DNA of 64,000 nt from NCBI GenBank assembly GCA_963837365.1, contig CAWIMW010000001.1, forward strand, positions 558,001 to 622,000. The letters run 5' to 3'. The DNA is from CAWBXL01 sp963837365 (GTDB lineage: Bacteria; Acidobacteriota; Terriglobia; Terriglobales; Acidobacteriaceae). The position numbers and the translations under genes were made by a program. This document shows, piece after piece, positions 8,133 through 15,428 of the stretch. Numbering within the stretch: the stretch's first letter is position 1; each line of letters begins with the position of its first letter. The notes below the pieces were generated by a model. That model was not told where the DNA came from. It saw nothing but the letters and a program-made list of their open reading frames with translations, and did not search any database.

Positions 8133-9011
8133 ATGGATGATATCGTCAAAATCATCGAATGCCCGCGCGACGCCTGGCAAGGTCTAAAAGGTCAGATCCC
8201 GACATACTTAAAGATTGACTATCTGAAAGCCTTGATCAGCGCCGGATTCAAAAGCATCGACGCGGTATCTTTCGTCTCCCCCAAGGCCGTACCCCAGATG
8301 GCTGACTCGGAGGAAGTGCTGAAAGAACTCGGCCCGCAGAGTGATGTGGAAATTATCGGGATTGTAGTCAACGAAAAGGGTGCTCAACGAGCGGTCAACA
8401 CCAACTCCGTCCGCACCCTGGGGTTTCCATACTCCATCTCACCAACCTTTCTCCGGAACAATCAGCACCAGACCTTCGACGAAGCCATTGACGAACTGGA
8501 GAAAATCAAACAGAAGGGCGAGGAAGCTGGTCTCGACACAGTGGTATACATTTCGATGGCGTTCGGCAACCCGTATGGCGACGACTGGAGCATCGAGGAA
8601 GTCATCAACGCAGTGGATGTTCTCGAGTCCTACGGTGTGCGCACGATCTCGCTGGCCGAGACCGTCGGCATGGCGGGGCCAGCCGAGATCCGTGATGTCG
8701 TCTCGGCGGTGCTGGCAAAATACGACTACATGGAAATCGGGGTCCATCTGCACAGCCGTGCCGACCAGGCAACTGAGAAAATTCTCGCGGCGTACGATGC
8801 AGGTTGTAGAAGGTTCGATTCCGCGCTGGGTGGCTTGGGTGGATGTCCGTTTGCCCAGGACGCGTTGGTGGGCAACATCGCCACAGAGACGGTGCTGAAA
8901 GCGTTGCAGGAGCGCGGCGCGCAACTGCCGCCCCTGAAGCCGCTCGATACTCTGCTTCGCATTTCAAATGAAATCGGAGCGCGATACACAAGTTCACAAG
9001 CAGCAGATTAA
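8133..9011 (+). CDS. Hydroxymethylglutaryl-CoA lyase
   Basis: A 292-residue HMG-CoA lyase that splits HMG-CoA into acetyl-CoA and acetoacetate, the final step of leucine degradation. It has the DRE-TIM barrel features: KIIECPRDAWQG at the N-terminus (active-site Arg-Asp), DAVSFVSPKAVPQMAD, ISLAETVGMA, VHLHSRAD with metal-binding His residues, and LGGLGGCPFA, which contains the catalytic cysteine loop of the family. The DGLQ of many lyases is DAWQ here. ATG at 8133 lies just after the right arm of the cassette, which must therefore be close to or part of the ribosome-binding region. The hydratase gene starts 5 bases downstream. Confidence 0.92.
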   Translation: MDDIVKIIECPRDAWQGLKGQIPTYLKIDYLKALISAGFKSIDAVSFVSPKAVPQMADSEEVLKELGPQSDVEIIGIVVNEKGAQRAVNTNSVRTLGFPYSISPTFLRNNQHQTFDEAIDELEKIKQKGEEAGLDTVVYISMAFGNPYGDDWSIEEVINAVDVLESYGVRTISLAETVGMAGPAEIRDVVSAVLAKYDYMEIGVHLHSRADQATEKILAAYDAGCRRFDSALGGLGGCPFAQDALVGNIATETVLKALQERGAQLPPLKPLDTLLRISNEIGARYTSSQAAD

Positions 9012-9015
9012 AACT

Positions 9016-9798
9016 ATGGAATACAAAACCTTAAAGCTAAGCACTGAGAACAGCGTCACCACCATCACGTTGAACCGCCCGGAAAAACGGAATGCGTTGA
9101 GCGCACAGCTAGTGGAAGAGTTGCTGGCTGCGTTTGATGAAATTGAGAAGTCTTCTGCGCAAGTGCTTATCCTTACCGGTTCCGGCAAGGCCTTCTGCGC
9201 GGGCATGGACCTTGACGGCCTCAAGTCCCTGGTCGACAAGACCGAGGAAGAGAACGTCCACGATTCAGAGCGCGCAGCGCATTTGTTCCGCCGAGTGTAT
9301 GACTTCCCGCTGCCAACGATTGCGGCGGTCAACGGCGCGGCCATAGCCGGAGGCACGGCCATGGCAACCATGTGCGACTTCACGCTGGCGGTGCCTAACG
9401 CCAAGTTCGGCTACACGGAAGTGCGGATTGGATTCGTTCCCGCGATTGTGTCTTCGTTTCTGGTCTGGCAAGTGGGACACAAGATCGCCCGCGACCTTCT
9501 GCTTAGCGGCCGCACCTTCGACGCGGATGATGCCTACCGTTTTGGTCTGGTCAACGAAGTCATCGAGCCCGACCGTCTTATGTTTCGCGCGACTGAAATG
9601 GCGACTGAACTCATGCAGAACAGCCCTTCCTCTATGCGCGTGACCAAGAAACTGATCAACGGCTTCATCGCGAAGGCGCTGGACCAGCAGATCGCAGAGG
9701 GAATCCATGACAACGCGGGAATCCGCACCACCGAAGACTTCCGCGAGGGCATCACGTCCTTCCTCGAAAAACGCAAGCCAAAGTGGAGCGGCAAGTGA
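9016..9798 (+). CDS. Enoyl-CoA hydratase/isomerase, probably methylglutaconyl-CoA hydratase
   Basis: A 260-residue crotonase-fold protein: ITLNRPEKRNALSAQLVEEL, SGSGKAFCAGMDLDGLKSL region with the CoA-binding AGMDL loop, NGAAIAGGTAMATMCDFTLA oxyanion loop, and FGYTEVRIGFVPAIVS carrying the acidic catalytic region. By position after HMG-CoA lyase and an MCC-type carboxylase it most likely hydrates 3-methylglutaconyl-CoA to HMG-CoA; a general enoyl-CoA hydratase role cannot be excluded from motifs alone. Start at ATG 9016 (MEYKTLKLSTENSVTTITL) rather than the upstream ATG inside the lyase. Its stop overlaps the thioesterase start. Confidence 0.88.
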   Translation: MEYKTLKLSTENSVTTITLNRPEKRNALSAQLVEELLAAFDEIEKSSAQVLILTGSGKAFCAGMDLDGLKSLVDKTEEENVHDSERAAHLFRRVYDFPLPTIAAVNGAAIAGGTAMATMCDFTLAVPNAKFGYTEVRIGFVPAIVSSFLVWQVGHKIARDLLLSGRTFDADDAYRFGLVNEVIEPDRLMFRATEMATELMQNSPSSMRVTKKLINGFIAKALDQQIAEGIHDNAGIRTTEDFREGITSFLEKRKPKWSGK

Positions 9799-10217
9799 GC
9801 CAAAGCCGCGTTTGCGAAACTCGTGTACGCGTGCGCTATGCGGAAACCGATCAGATGGGCGTGGTATACCACGCCAATTATTTTGTATGGTTTGAAATCG
9901 GCCGGGTCGAAATGCTGCGCCAACTGGGTTTCTCTTATCGCGATATGGAACAGCACGACGGTTGTTTCATCGCCGTGGCGGACGCGCGCTGCCGGTATAA
10001 GGCCCCGGCACGGTATGACGAAGAGATCATCGTGCGCACGCACTTAAAGAACGTAAGGGAGTCGGTGATTCATTTCGGATATGTACTGGTCCGGGCTGAA
10101 CACGGCGAAGTACTCGCCGAGGGCGAGACCACCCATGTGGTCACCAACGCGGAGATGAAACGAACCGTCCTCCCGGAAAAATACATGAACGTGTTTCGCG
10201 AAGCGGCAGGGAAGTAG
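9795..10217 (+). CDS. Acyl-CoA thioesterase, 4-hydroxybenzoyl-CoA thioesterase/YbgC family
   Basis: A 140-residue hot-dog-fold thioesterase. VRYAETDQMGVVYHANYFVW is the family signature with the catalytic aspartate in TDQMG; EIGRVEMLRQLGFSY and ARCRYKAPARYDEEIIV follow in the usual places. It hydrolyses acyl-CoA thioesters in the cytoplasm; the substrate is not readable. I chose GTG 9795, which overlaps the hydratase TGA as GTGA with GGAGCGG just upstream, implying translational coupling; another GTG at 9783 is possible. Being last of the leucine block, it may relieve CoA-ester build-up (inference). Confidence 0.85.
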   Translation: MSQSRVCETRVRVRYAETDQMGVVYHANYFVWFEIGRVEMLRQLGFSYRDMEQHDGCFIAVADARCRYKAPARYDEEIIVRTHLKNVRESVIHFGYVLVRAEHGEVLAEGETTHVVTNAEMKRTVLPEKYMNVFREAAGK

Positions 10218-10249
10218 CGCCGCCGTCCTCGGCGGCACCATGGTCTGAA

Positions 10250-11779
10250 ATGAAAGCCCTCCACATCAACGGCAACGATCTCACGCTGGAGGCGGTGCGT
10301 GAGGTCGCTATTGAACGTCGTGCCGTGTTACTCGACCCCGATGCGCGTGAGGCAGTGCAAAATGCCCGCGCCGTTGTGGATGCTCTGGTGGCAAGCAACA
10401 AGGTCTCCTACGCCATCACCACCGGTGTGGGCAAACTCAGTGATGTCCGCATCCCCCCGGAACAGATTCGCCAGCTTCAACTCAATCTCGTGCGCTCCCA
10501 TGCGGTCGGCGTGGGGGAACCGCTTCCGTCCGCCGAAGTCCGGGCCATGATGGCGCTCCGCGCCAACTCCTTGGCCAAAGGCCATTCTGGAGTTCGTCCG
10601 GCAGTAATCGATACCCTCTGCGAAATGCTGAACCGGGGAATCACGCCATTCGTTCCCTCGCAGGGCAGCGTAGGAGCCAGCGGCGATCTTGCGCCGCTTG
10701 CACACCTGGCGCTCGCACTTATTGGTGAAGGGGAATGCCTCGACGAAAAAGGAAACAGGGTCCCAAGTTCTGATGCGTTGCGCGGTGCTCAGGTCACGCC
10801 TCTGGTACTTGAAGCCAAAGAAGCCGTCTCGCTGATCAATGGCACCCAGGCGATGCTGGCCGTAGGAACGCTGGCATTGTCCGCGGCAGAAGTCTTGGTG
10901 GATACAGCCGACGTTATTGGCGCACTAACTTTGGACGCGCTGCGCGGCACCGACGTGGCCTTCGATGAGCGCATCCACAAAGCCCGCCCACATCAAGGTC
11001 AACTTACCTCAGCCGGCAATCTGCGCAAAATGCTCGAAGGCAGCGAAATCCGCCGTTCGCATGCCGATTGCAATCGGGTACAGGATGCTTACTCGTTGCG
11101 CTGCATTCCCCAGGTTCACGGCGCGGTGCGCGACACTCTGGCGCATTGTCGCGAGGTGTTTGAAACAGAAATCAACTCTGCCGTGGACAATCCACTGGTG
11201 TTTGTGAAAGATCCAAAAACCGCTGAGGGGGATGTACTCTCCGGCGGCAACTTTCATGGAGAGCCGTTGGCCTTCGCCTTGGATTTCCTGGCGATTGCGT
11301 TGAGTGCGCTGGCAGGGATTTCCGAGCGGCGGATTGAGCGGCTGGTGAACCCGGCACTAAATGAGGGCCTGCCCGCATTCCTCGCGCCGGGGGCAGGCCT
11401 GAATTCGGGTTTCATGATGCCGCAGGTGACTGCCGCTGCGCTGGTCAGTGAGAACAAAGTCTTGGCCCACCCTGCGTCGGTGGATTCGATTACTACCTCT
11501 GGAAACAAAGAAGACTATGTTTCGATGGGAATGACGGCGGCGGTGAAACTAAAACGGGTCGTCGAGAACACGCGCAACGTGTTGGCCATTGAAGCCATGG
11601 CGGCAGCCCAGGCAGTGGAGTTCCTCGCTCCGCTAAAGACGTCAAAGCGCTTGCAGTCTGTGCACGCTGCAATTCGCGCGGTTTCTCCCGCGATGGATGC
11701 GGACCGGGTTATGTACGCAGATTTCGCGAGAATCGCCCAAGTGATAATGAGCGCAAAAATTGCGGAATCTCTAAGATAA
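10250..11779 (+). CDS. hutH: Histidine ammonia-lyase
   Basis: A 509-residue aromatic amino-acid ammonia-lyase that converts histidine to trans-urocanate and ammonia. The self-formed MIO cofactor triad Ala143-Ser144-Gly145 is in GSVGASGDLAPLAHLAL. YAITTGVGKL (53-62), HSGVRP, QDAYSLRCIPQVHGA, DNPLVF and QVTAAALVSENKVLAHPASV are the other conserved blocks. Length is normal for HutH. No hutU, hutI or hutG is present, so the histidine pathway is completed elsewhere. It starts 32 bases after the thioesterase on the same strand, and ends at a hairpin shared with the convergent TPR gene. Confidence 0.93.
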   Translation: MKALHINGNDLTLEAVREVAIERRAVLLDPDAREAVQNARAVVDALVASNKVSYAITTGVGKLSDVRIPPEQIRQLQLNLVRSHAVGVGEPLPSAEVRAMMALRANSLAKGHSGVRPAVIDTLCEMLNRGITPFVPSQGSVGASGDLAPLAHLALALIGEGECLDEKGNRVPSSDALRGAQVTPLVLEAKEAVSLINGTQAMLAVGTLALSAAEVLVDTADVIGALTLDALRGTDVAFDERIHKARPHQGQLTSAGNLRKMLEGSEIRRSHADCNRVQDAYSLRCIPQVHGAVRDTLAHCREVFETEINSAVDNPLVFVKDPKTAEGDVLSGGNFHGEPLAFALDFLAIALSALAGISERRIERLVNPALNEGLPAFLAPGAGLNSGFMMPQVTAAALVSENKVLAHPASVDSITTSGNKEDYVSMGMTAAVKLKRVVENTRNVLAIEAMAAAQAVEFLAPLKTSKRLQSVHAAIRAVSPAMDADRVMYADFARIAQVIMSAKIAESLR

Positions 11780-11806
11780 CAAAAAGGCACGACGGGAAAT
11801 CGTGCC
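11780..11806 (-). terminator. Hairpin terminator for the TPR gene
   Basis: GGCACGA and TCGTGCC form a 7-base stem around a 7-base loop (11786-11806). Read leftward it is followed by TTTTTGTTAT, a normal intrinsic terminator for the TPR gene that ends at 11830. In the hutH direction the following CTCCCGTTTTC is a weaker tail. The stem also belongs to the GGCACG-type short repeats seen at 14240. Confidence 0.6.
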
Positions 11807-11829
11807 CTCCCGTTTTCTCTGCATTGTGG

Positions 11830-13299
11830 TCAAGCCTTCCCGCCGGCCATCTTCTGCGCCTTGGCTCGAACAAATGCATAGGGCAACTGCGGCAGGGAAT
11901 TGAACTCCGCAGCTTTCTTGCAAAAGCCCTCTGCCTTACCGCTATCTCCCTCGGCGTGATATGCCTCACTCAAACGATAAAGATTGCGCGGGTCCTGCTG
12001 GTTCGCTTGCTGTAATTCCGCAATCGCCTTGGCGTAGTCTTTCTGGGCGAGCGCGATCCGCCCAGCCAACTCATGCGCCAGTTTCAACTGGGCCGGGTTC
12101 TTGGAGATTTCAGACCCTTTTCGATATTCCTCCGCGTGCATTTTTGCAGACGAGAAGTCTTTCTTCGCAATCGCCAACGCCGCCATGTTGAAGTGATGCA
12201 GAAGCGTGGCGTTGTCCTTAATTTGTTGGGAGAGACTGGAACCCTCAATCAGCTGTAGCGACCGGTCAAAGGCCTGCGTGGCAGCGTCATAATTCGGAGT
12301 TTCTGCCAGGATGTTCCCCTTGGCTTGCAGGTCAGCCGCCATCGCCGCCGCATCATGCTTTTTCTCGGCGACGGCATACTCCTTGTCCATAGCCGCAACC
12401 GCTTTATCCATGGCGCCACTGTCGGCAGCGACCACGGCCATGCCAAAGTACGCAGTGCGGAGTTCACCATCGTTACGCGCCATAGCAGCCATCGTCTGCA
12501 ATTCAGCCTCAGCGTCTTGCGTTTTGCCTTGATACATCAGGTCCGCGGCAATTCCGAAGTGCCCGGGGACCCAATGCGAATCAATCGCCAATGCTTTGCG
12601 ATACTGCGCGATGGACTCGTCAAACCGCCCCATCTTTAACAGCAATTCAGCGTACGAATCGTAGGGATTCGGGTCGTCAGGGATCAGCTTGATGTATTTT
12701 TTGAAGGCCTGTTCGGCGTCGGCATATTCCCCCTGTTGACGATAGGCATAGCCCAGCAGGTTGTAGGCGGTCGAATAACTTGGGTTAAGTTCCGTTGCCT
12801 TCTTGTAGTGTTCTGTGGCTTCTTTCATCTCCTGCTGTCCAAAGTAATAGCCCGCCAACGCGAAGTGGGCCCGCTCATCTTTCGGATAAGCTGCGACCAG
12901 CTTTGTGAGATATTCCTTTTGTTTGACCACATCCCCGTTCGTACCTGCCTGCGCCGCCCAGATTTGCAGTTTTTCACCCTCAGAGGTTTTATCCGCCAGA
13001 CTGACAGCCATCTTTAAGTGCTCAAAAAATTCTTTTGCGGTTGGAGAGGCATTGGCACGGGCCAATTCTGCTGCGGCAAAACTGGGATCGAGCGCCAGCG
13101 CCTTATCAAAATGCTGGACGGAATCGTTGACCAGCAGCCTCTCAACCATATCCCGCCCCTGCACGAATTCCTTTCTCGCTTCATCGGATTTTGTGGTGAT
13201 AGGGATTTTGCCGTCGCTGGCTACGGCGGTGATACTGCTGAGGATCAGTATGACGAGAGCTGCTGCCAGCAAGGACCTCGGGGATTTACTTGCACGCAT
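11830..13299 (-). CDS. Exported TPR-repeat protein
   Basis: A 489-residue protein with an N-terminal signal peptide (SLLAAALVILILSSITAVAS, cleavage near ASD). The rest is helical and contains at least eight tetratricopeptide-like units; clear ones are AHFALAGYYFGQQEMKEATE, STAYNLLGYAYRQQGEYADA and PYDSYAELLLKMGRFDESIA. Such proteins usually scaffold complexes in the periplasm. No enzymatic domain is visible. It stands alone and leftward, with a terminator at 11780-11806. Possible start ATG at 13299 is preceded by GGAGGTAGTTCC on the coding strand, a good ribosome-binding site. Confidence 0.82.
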   Translation of the reverse strand: MRASKSPRSLLAAALVILILSSITAVASDGKIPITTKSDEARKEFVQGRDMVERLLVNDSVQHFDKALALDPSFAAAELARANASPTAKEFFEHLKMAVSLADKTSEGEKLQIWAAQAGTNGDVVKQKEYLTKLVAAYPKDERAHFALAGYYFGQQEMKEATEHYKKATELNPSYSTAYNLLGYAYRQQGEYADAEQAFKKYIKLIPDDPNPYDSYAELLLKMGRFDESIAQYRKALAIDSHWVPGHFGIAADLMYQGKTQDAEAELQTMAAMARNDGELRTAYFGMAVVAADSGAMDKAVAAMDKEYAVAEKKHDAAAMAADLQAKGNILAETPNYDAATQAFDRSLQLIEGSSLSQQIKDNATLLHHFNMAALAIAKKDFSSAKMHAEEYRKGSEISKNPAQLKLAHELAGRIALAQKDYAKAIAELQQANQQDPRNLYRLSEAYHAEGDSGKAEGFCKKAAEFNSLPQLPYAFVRAKAQKMAGGKA

Positions 13300-13447
13300 G
13301 GAACTACCTCCTTCGCGGTGTCAAAAGATAGAATTTGGGTCAACGCTTTTCTTTGTCGAAAACGCTTTTACGAAGTGCTAGACGTTAGCGGCGGGAGTTC
13401 GGATAGCGGATGAGATGTGAAGAGATGTAAAAACTTGGCGAGGCGGC

Positions 13448-14041
13448 TTAGGAGGCTGGTGGTTTTACACTTCCATCCAGTCCCAGTTCTGCGGCAACAG
13501 CCTTCATGGCCTCGATACAAAAGGCGATGTGCTCTTCCAATTCGACGCCCAGGTCCGCAGCACCATGCACGATGTCATCCCGATTCACGCTGCGGGCGAA
13601 GGCTTTGTCCTTCATTTTCTTGCGCACGGATTTAGCGTCCACTTCCGCCAATGACTTGCTTGGCTTGACCAAAGTCACCGCGGTGATGAATCCTGCCAGT
13701 TCGTCACACGCAAACAGAGTTTTCTCCATAGCAGTATCCCGAGTTACGCCTGAATACTCAGCGTGCGACATGATGGCGCGGCGAACTTCTTCGGGCCAGC
13801 CGCGTTCCTTCAAAATTTCGTTTCCCTTGTAAGGATGATCGTTAAGACTTGGCCACTTCTCGTAATCAAAGTCATGCAACAGCCCGGTAATTCCCCACAA
13901 CTCCTCCGCCGCAGAGGAACCTGGAGATAACTTCCGCGCATAAGCTCGCAGGCAGGCTTCAACCGACAGGGCATGCTTGCGCAAACTTTCCGATTGCGTG
14001 AACTCAATTAGTAAACCCCACGCCGCTGCTCGGTCATTCAT
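13448..14041 (-). CDS. HD-domain predicted metal-dependent phosphohydrolase
   Basis: A 197-residue HD-superfamily protein. The metal-binding set is complete: H23 in LRKHALSVE, H56-D57 in TGLLHDFDYEKWP, H68 in LNDHPYKG, and H93 in IMSHAEYSG, followed by ACDELAGFITAVTLVKPSKS. This pattern is typical of the small HDIG-related hydrolases found across many phyla and often annotated only as HD protein; the substrate is unknown (nucleotide or phosphate ester likely). It ends at 13448, 148 bases before the TPR gene start. Upstream lies a 292-base spacer with an unrelated hairpin. Confidence 0.82.
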   Translation of the reverse strand: MNDRAAAWGLLIEFTQSESLRKHALSVEACLRAYARKLSPGSSAAEELWGITGLLHDFDYEKWPSLNDHPYKGNEILKERGWPEEVRRAIMSHAEYSGVTRDTAMEKTLFACDELAGFITAVTLVKPSKSLAEVDAKSVRKKMKDKAFARSVNRDDIVHGAADLGVELEEHIAFCIEAMKAVAAELGLDGSVKPPAS

Positions 14042-14333
14042 GTTTTTATCCGTGTTTCTTAGGGTTTTCTCCGGTTACTTTGGTTTCTGATGATCATTAT
14101 TACGCTTTGCTTCCGAGATTTTTCTTGACATTATGAGCCTAGTCCCGCAAATTACCCTGAGGTTTGGAATCAACTCAGTTGGTTTCAGAATGCTGGCTCT
14201 TGAGTAGGTCGCGCTACAAAGAGCTTCGCGGATTATAGAGGCACGGCTTAAAAGCCGTGCCCTCCCGTTTCAAAGCATTCTTAACTACTGAGTCCTCCAA
14301 GGGAAGCCTTGCTCTGGCCTGCTCCCAACCTAG
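14042..14333. other. Divergent intergenic spacer with GGCACGGC palindrome
   Basis: No gene is visible. At 14240-14261 GGCACGGCTT and AAGCCGTGCC form a perfect 10-base inverted repeat followed by CTCCCGTTTC, the same tail as the terminator at 11780-11806. It is probably a REP-like element. The rest should hold the divergent promoters of the HD hydrolase and XRE regulator genes. Confidence 0.55.
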
Positions 14334-14873
14334 ATGGCCACAACTCTTACCCCGGTAGATTCACGGGAAGTCGTCCGTTGCGACCGCTGCCTGTTGGTTC
14401 AATTCCGTACCACAAATAACCTGTGCCGCCGCTGCCATGGCTCTTTGGATGAGGACGAGCCCGAAGTGGTCGCACCAGTCCCCGAGCCGGTCATCATGCC
14501 GTCGCACGGCAACGGACGCGGACATTTGAACCTGGCGGCCTCTATTCGCTCGCTACGCCTGCGCAACGGGCTCAGCCAGCGTCAATTGGCCGCGCGCATG
14601 TCAGTGCCGCGGACCTACGTCTCCAAGATCGAAAACGAAAAGGCGACTCCTACTCTTTCCTCACTGGAGCGGTTGGCACGGGCCCTGGAAGTGGCTGTGC
14701 CGGACCTGCTGACCGGCGGAGAGCGGAACCGGCAGGAAGAAGTCCGCGACCTGATGAAGGACGAATTTGTCGCGGAAATGATTCCCTTTATGTCGCAGCT
14801 GAACGGCATGCAGATGTCCAGCATTTTGACGCAAGTGCGCGATATGACACTGCGTCCGCGCCGTACTGCATAG
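14334..14873 (+). CDS. Zinc-ribbon plus XRE-type DNA-binding regulator
   Basis: A 179-residue protein. The N-terminus carries two CxxC pairs, C16/C19 (RCDRC) and C31/C34 (CRRC), a likely zinc ribbon. After a Pro/Glu-rich linker, residues about 66-125 are a typical XRE/Cro helix-turn-helix: IRSLRLRNGLSQRQLAARMS, then VPRTYVSKIENEKATPTLSS, then LERLARALEVAVPDLL. The C-terminal tail is helical and probably dimerises. It presumably represses or activates transcription in response to an unknown signal, possibly zinc or redox through the cysteines (inference). ATG at 14334. A strong terminator lies about 100 bases downstream, so it is probably monocistronic. Confidence 0.85.
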   Translation: MATTLTPVDSREVVRCDRCLLVQFRTTNNLCRRCHGSLDEDEPEVVAPVPEPVIMPSHGNGRGHLNLAASIRSLRLRNGLSQRQLAARMSVPRTYVSKIENEKATPTLSSLERLARALEVAVPDLLTGGERNRQEEVRDLMKDEFVAEMIPFMSQLNGMQMSSILTQVRDMTLRPRRTA

Positions 14874-14976
14874 TGGGAGATCCTTCGCGTCGCTCAGGAT
14901 TTCGGCGCGCGACTCCCGCTTCGCTCACGCCGCGCAAGCGCCTCAAGTTTTATCCGGGCAACCAGCCAACACTGAC

Positions 14977-15007
14977 GCCGGGGTCCACAAAGACCCCGGC
15001 TTTTTTG
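14977..15007 (+). terminator. Intrinsic terminator downstream of the XRE regulator gene
   Basis: GCCGGGGT and ACCCCGGC pair over 8 bases around an 8-base loop (14977-15000) and are followed directly by TTTTTTG. The distance from the stop at 14873 is about 100 bases. The 200 bases around it show no supportable gene. Confidence 0.85.
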
Positions 15008-15080
15008 TCGGCCAAGGCTCGGGTAGAATGGGAATCCGCAGGCGAATCCGGGCGGCAAGCCCCGTAATGAGGTCAAACTT

Positions 15081-15413
15081 TTGGCCACCACGACCAGTAC
15101 CGTGACGCAGACTCCACCGCAGCTTTCCCACCATAAAGTCAAGATCAAGAAGGAAGGCCAGCGCGCCTGTAACGAGAAAAATGAAAAGGGCAAGTTCTGC
15201 GGCGGGCATCTCAAGCGCTGGTTTTACACGACTGACGTAATTGAGCAGGCGTGTGGCGATGCAGAAAAGGCCTGGGGCAAAGACGCCGAGGTCTACCGTT
15301 GTGAACACTGCAAAACGCTCTATCTGCCCAATGCGGAAGAAGCGAATGGAATGAGCGTGGCAGGACAGGGACAAATCTCAGTCTTCGGCCTGACCTTGCC
15401 GGGCAAATCGTAG
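15081..15413 (+). CDS. Small cysteine-containing conserved-type hypothetical protein
   Basis: About 110 residues, basic at the N-terminus and with two cysteine pairs that could bind zinc: C30 and C40 in ACNEKNEKGKFCGGHLKRW, and CEHC at about 74-77 followed by KTLYLPN. The frame opens with TTG at 15081; GTG 15102 is an alternative, and no ATG is suitable. It looks real because the codon use is normal, the frame fills the space exactly and it lies 15 bases upstream of the acyltransferase-like gene, suggesting cotranscription. I do not recognise a named family; zinc-ribbon-like cytoplasmic protein is the most that can be said. Confidence 0.6.
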   Translation: MATTTSTVTQTPPQLSHHKVKIKKEGQRACNEKNEKGKFCGGHLKRWFYTTDVIEQACGDAEKAWGKDAEVYRCEHCKTLYLPNAEEANGMSVAGQGQISVFGLTLPGKS

Positions 15414-15428
15414 CATTCCAGAGTTTCA

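Noticed and set aside
8133..9011. Reading the HMG-CoA lyase as a 2-isopropylmalate synthase
   Set aside because: Length, GGLGGCPFA loop and the operon context fit HMG-CoA lyase; the isopropylmalate-synthase-like gene is the separate one at 15429.
14873..15067. 64-codon frame after the XRE gene
   Set aside because: It runs across an intrinsic terminator and gives a low-complexity basic peptide with no motifs.
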